This document shows positions 45,149-47,947 of a DNA stretch of 47,947 bases, piece by piece. The stretch lies in the NCBI GenBank assembly GCA_022774645.1, contig JALFKQ010000036.1, positions 1 through 47,947 on the forward strand, in the 5' to 3' direction. The notes under the pieces are model-generated. The model was given only the letters and a program-made list of their open reading frames with translations, did no database searches and was not told the DNA's origin. Every line of letters starts with the position of its first letter. Within the stretch, counting starts at the first letter, position 1. The position numbers and the translations under genes were made by a program. This DNA comes from Mycoplasmatota bacterium (GTDB taxonomy: Bacteria > Bacillota_I > Bacilli_A > RF39 > UBA660).

Positions 45149-46225
45149 TTAATTCTTGAAAAACATTGTTGGTAAGTATCCATCATGAACTGAAACTCTT
45201 TTCTTTTTCAATGTTTTAAATTGTTTTTTATTTATATCATCATTATTTTCAAATGGACAATATGGATCTCTTTCTTTTAATGTTTTATTCCATAACATTC
45301 TTCTATCATATACTCCACCCTTACACTTATTTCTTATTTCACAGTCTTTGCATTTTTCTGGTATTGGTGCTTCTATAAAGTCTTCAAATTTTACTTTTGA
45401 TAAAACATTTTCTTGTTTTATATTATATTTGTTTCTAAAATCTTTTGTTATTAAATATGTAGAGGGGCATATGCTTCCATCAGGTAATATCCTAATACTA
45501 TCTATTCCTGTATTTTCTTTTATATCTTTTTCTCTAGTATAAATGTTTCCTAATAACACATCACTTAGTGTTACAACTTTATATTTCTCATTAATATATT
45601 CTAGAGCTGACATTAATGTTTTATAACTTAAAATAAATTTTTTATTTATCTCTTTATTGTCACTAACTGGTCTATAAATATTTAATCTAATTAATGCATC
45701 ATATTTCTTTGCTATTTCGAATAATCCATCTATATTTTCAGGTGTCATTGTTTCTTCAAAGCCAACAAAAACAATTGTTGCTGTTTTCTTATCTTTTTGT
45801 AACATTTTTAAAGTATTAATTGCCCAGTCATATGCTTTAGGTTGCCCTCTAAAAAAGTTATGTTTTTCTGGTATTGCAAAATCTAAAGAAACATCAACTT
45901 CATCAATACTTTTCTTATAAATATCATATAACTCTGGATCTTTACTAACTCTTTCATAAATATATCCATTTGATGTTAATGATTGTGTTATACTTGGATA
46001 ATTTTCTCTTACATATGAAATAAATTTAAAAAAATCATTGCTTATTGCATTTTCCCCTGTTCCATAATTAATTGAATCTATATATTCGTGATTTTCATCC
46101 ACAAATTTAATCCAATCTTTTAATGTTGTATCACTAGTACTGTGTCTAGTGTCTTTACTGTAACAAAATTTGCAATTCATATTGCAGGCATTTGTTATAC
46201 CCCAACCGACATTATATTTTCTCAT
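45149..46225 (-). CDS. SPASM-domain radical SAM enzyme
   Basis: The 358-residue protein has a radical SAM motif C14-x3-C18-x2-C21 (TNACNMNCKFCY), the barrel, and a C-terminal Cys cluster: ILPDGSICPSTYL, EKCKDCEIRNKCKGG and DPYCPF, which fits a SPASM-type domain binding extra 4Fe-4S clusters. Such enzymes modify peptides or small molecules. No RiPP precursor or PqqD-type recognition protein is seen beside it. It heads the operon, with GAGGTG before the ATG and an inverted repeat in its promoter. Confidence 0.88.
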   Translation of the reverse strand: MRKYNVGWGITNACNMNCKFCYSKDTRHSTSDTTLKDWIKFVDENHEYIDSINYGTGENAISNDFFKFISYVRENYPSITQSLTSNGYIYERVSKDPELYDIYKKSIDEVDVSLDFAIPEKHNFFRGQPKAYDWAINTLKMLQKDKKTATIVFVGFEETMTPENIDGLFEIAKKYDALIRLNIYRPVSDNKEINKKFILSYKTLMSALEYINEKYKVVTLSDVLLGNIYTREKDIKENTGIDSIRILPDGSICPSTYLITKDFRNKYNIKQENVLSKVKFEDFIEAPIPEKCKDCEIRNKCKGGVYDRRMLWNKTLKERDPYCPFENNDDINKKQFKTLKKKRVSVHDGYLPTMFFKN

Positions 46226-46259
46226 AGTTTCACCTCGAATTAATTATATAAAAAAAGAC

Positions 46260-46289
46260 ATTATAAATCAATTATATACCTTTTATAAT
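46260..46289 (-). promoter_or_regulatory. Probable LysR-type operator before the radical SAM operon
   Basis: An inverted repeat ATTATAAA (46260-46267) / TTTATAAT (46282-46289) with 14 nt between lies 35-64 nt upstream of the SPASM gene, in the promoter gap after the LysR gene. The T-N11-A-like symmetry suits LysR binding; the site is AT-rich, so chance is possible. Confidence 0.45.
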
Positions 46290-46304
46290 GCCTATAAAAT
46301 TTTT

Positions 46305-47201
46305 TTATATGTTCTTTTTGTTCATAAATGTTATAAATTCTTGTGTTGCTGTAGAAAGTAAAGAATCCTTATAAAGTAAGAATATATCAAATTCAGGAAA
46401 CTTGCAGTTTAAATCAATCTTATATAAATTAGGATATTTTTCTATTGTTTTTTCAAATAAAAATCCAATACCAATTTCTTGTTCAACCATTTCTGCAATC
46501 ATATCACTAGTAGCCACTGTATAGCTAGGTTCAAATGGTACATTATATTTTTTAAATATTTTTACTAAACTTTTTGTACTACTTGATGTTTCTAACGGAA
46601 CAATTAGTGGATGATTAACTATTTCCTTTAATTCAACAGTCCTATTTAATAATTGTGTGTTTTTGCGATTACAAGCTAATGCACATTTTTCTCTTGCTAT
46701 TTTTTTGACTACAAATTCTGATATATTTTCTTCTAGTGGTGAACAATCAATTAGAATATCTAGTTCATTCATATTTAATAGTCTGAATAATTCTTTTGTA
46801 GATTTACAAATAACTTCAATTCTAATATTTGGATAGTTTTTACTAAATTTTTTGATTATATCGGTTAGTAAGAAAACTCCAATATGAGATGGAATTCCGA
46901 TAGTTATTTGTCCTTTTTTTAAATTTATTAAATCATTTATTTTTCTTTCACCATTTCTTAAACTATTAAGTGCTTCTTCTACATAAGGTAGCAATTCTTC
47001 TGCTGCTGGTGTCATTAGTAAATTATTGCCTCTTTCAAAAAGAGTAACTCCAAGTTCATCTTCTAACTTTTTTATATTATAGCTTACACTTGGTTGTGTC
47101 AGATTTAATAATTTTGCCGTTTTAGAAAAACTACCATTTTGACATACTAGATAAAATAACTTATATAACGATAGATTTACTAGATTTTCATTCTCTTCCA
47201 T
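46305..47201 (-). CDS. LysR-family transcriptional regulator
   Basis: Start at 47201 (MEENENLVNLSLYKLF) behind GAAGGAG; an ATG at 47237 has none. The 298-residue regulator has a winged helix-turn-helix (FSKTAKLLNLTQPSVSYNIKKLEDELGVTLFER) and a LysR substrate-binding domain (about 90-295, GQITIGIPSHIG, ELDILIDCSPLEENI). Effector unknown. It lies directly upstream of the SPASM gene on the same strand with 79 nt between, rather than divergent as in many LysR pairs. It most likely controls the five-gene operon and maybe itself. Confidence 0.92.
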   Translation of the reverse strand: MEENENLVNLSLYKLFYLVCQNGSFSKTAKLLNLTQPSVSYNIKKLEDELGVTLFERGNNLLMTPAAEELLPYVEEALNSLRNGERKINDLINLKKGQITIGIPSHIGVFLLTDIIKKFSKNYPNIRIEVICKSTKELFRLLNMNELDILIDCSPLEENISEFVVKKIAREKCALACNRKNTQLLNRTVELKEIVNHPLIVPLETSSSTKSLVKIFKKYNVPFEPSYTVATSDMIAEMVEQEIGIGFLFEKTIEKYPNLYKIDLNCKFPEFDIFLLYKDSLLSTATQEFITFMNKKNI

Positions 47202-47257
47202 ACTTTCTCCTTCAATATTGAGTATATTATATAACAAATATTACTTTTTTTAAATAA

Positions 47258-47288
47258 AAAAATCTTATAACTATTAAATAAGATTTTT
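47258..47288 (-). terminator. Terminator of the right-edge gene
   Basis: An 11-bp stem AAAAATCTTAT/ATAAGATTTTT (47258-47268 with 47278-47288) has the stop codon in its loop and is followed by TTTATTTAAAAAAAG on the minus strand. Confidence 0.7.
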
Positions 47289-47947
47289 CTTACTTTTAAT
47301 ATCAAATTTTAAAATTTTCGGATGACCTGTTTTTACGGTATCTTCACTAGGTTCAGAAAGTGTATCGTCCTTTTTACCAAATAATATACTTGTCATGATA
47401 TTTTTTACATTGTTATAATGAATTCTTTCTTTAAGATTCATTTTAATTGTTTCTTCAACAAAATCATCTGAAATACTTTCTGAAATAATATCAAAAATAT
47501 CATCACTAACATAATCATATTCTCTGATTTTTTCTAATATTCCTAATTTACTTCCCATATAATATACCAAATCAGTGTCTGTAAATATACTATCTGATTG
47601 TTCTATATAATCTTCTACCCTTTTAAACATTTCACTATATCTTGCTTGTTCTTCAGTATAAATATATCTATCCCAGTTATTTTGTATTTTGATAATTTTA
47701 TTTTTTAAAGATAATAATAAATTTAAATGAGTGCATAAATATGATCCTAACATTTGATCATATGAACTTATAAAACTTATCATAAAATTATTTAAACCTT
47801 GTTCATCTATTTGACTCGCTTTTTTAAATTTAGAATGAAGATAACTTTCTAAATCTATATCATATTCTTTAAAAATATCTTCTATAATCATTGAAGCATA
47901 AAAATCTAATATTATCGGACTAGAATTATAAGAATCATATATAAATA
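47274..47947 (-). CDS. Partial paralogue of the 369-residue helical protein
   Basis: The frame continues without a stop to the right edge: 223 residues are visible, of which the first 18 (FIYDSYNSSPIILDFYAS) lie before the first internal ATG and align with ISYDSYNHSEIILNFLAK of the 36747 protein. The rest aligns to its C-terminus with motifs YDQMLGSY, NDLVYYMGSKLGI and RIHYNNV. The gene's 5' end is outside the window, so the ATG at 47891 is not the true start. Identity is moderate, pointing to an old duplication or a shared family in mobile cargo. Function unknown. Confidence 0.65.
   Translation of the reverse strand, partial: FIYDSYNSSPIILDFYASMIIEDIFKEYDIDLESYLHSKFKKASQIDEQGLNNFMISFISSYDQMLGSYLCTHLNLLLSLKNKIIKIQNNWDRYIYTEEQARYSEMFKRVEDYIEQSDSIFTDTDLVYYMGSKLGILEKIREYDYVSDDIFDIISESISDDFVEETIKMNLKERIHYNNVKNIMTSILFGKKDDTLSEPSEDTVKTGHPKILKFDIKSKKNLI

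Noticed and set aside
41314-47201. Naming the radical SAM cluster a queuosine-salvage or known RiPP pathway
   Set aside because: It lacks the known queuosine-salvage partners (transporter, Tgt), and no precursor peptide or RRE/PqqD gene is present. The enzyme mix is suggestive only.
1-47947. Recoded UGA (Mycoplasma code)
   Set aside because: TGA is used as the stop of several genes (8970-8972, 42876-42878) and Trp is encoded by TGG throughout.
1-47947. tRNA, rRNA, CRISPR array, insertion sequence
   Set aside because: No cloverleaf with CCA, no rRNA-like GC-rich block, no regularly spaced repeats and no transposase motif were seen.

Overview
The window is very AT-rich, densely packed DNA, mostly read from the minus strand. 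The gene set points to an anaerobic, low-GC Gram-positive bacterium (Bacillota or a Mollicutes-like gut lineage). It has a pyruvate:ferredoxin oxidoreductase, a T-box ahead of pheS-pheT, a short SufC/SufB-D pair, a CDF exporter and a FtsK/SpoIIIE translocase. TGA ends several genes (for example nifJ at 8970-8972 and the HprK-like gene at 42876-42878) and Trp is TGG, so the standard bacterial code applies, not the Mycoplasma code. I cannot name the species.

Layout. 1-1331: partial type IV secretion/conjugation membrane protein running off the left edge. 1424-4164: yebC and recG. 4268-5129: a decayed lemA-DUF2207 locus. 5150-6676: an unrecognised protein with two HEPN-type R-x4-H motifs. 6774-7858: a promoter, a structured leader with a terminator, and a tRNA-modification radical SAM gene, the first plus-strand gene. 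7870-8599: a broken prepilin/BspA-like gene. 8620-12377: an ASCH protein overlapping nifJ. 12658-16629: a probable operon of SAM-fold enzyme, Mn-type CDF exporter, prolyl-tRNA editing protein, small secreted protein and cohesin/cadherin-like surface protein. 16819-22789: a membrane thioredoxin-like protein, a two-component system and an ABC exporter whose promoter carries an 11-bp direct repeat.

22836-31309 is largely housekeeping: SUF pair, YbaK, small membrane proteins, pheT-pheS with T-box, GNAT. It is followed by ftsK and a lipase-like hydrolase. 33848-38563 is accessory: an uncharacterised PUA-like gene, a DUF4268 nuclease overlapping a YunG-like gene, a gene broken by one stop codon, a DUF1810 protein and a small lipoprotein. 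HelD-like helicase and a short pyrophosphatase follow.

41314-47201 is the most coherent unknown system: five tightly packed genes (SPASM radical SAM, nucleoside phosphorylase, nucleoside deoxyribosyltransferase/N-hydrolase fold, HprK-like kinase, B12-binding radical SAM) behind a LysR regulator and an inverted-repeat operator. I infer a pathway that modifies, cleaves or salvages a nucleoside-like molecule. The stretch 36747-47947 is bracketed by two paralogous genes of unknown function.

The best candidates for something undescribed are the five-gene nucleoside/radical-SAM cluster, the compact double-HEPN protein and the structured leader at 6811-6909. No CRISPR array, rRNA, tRNA gene or transposase was seen.
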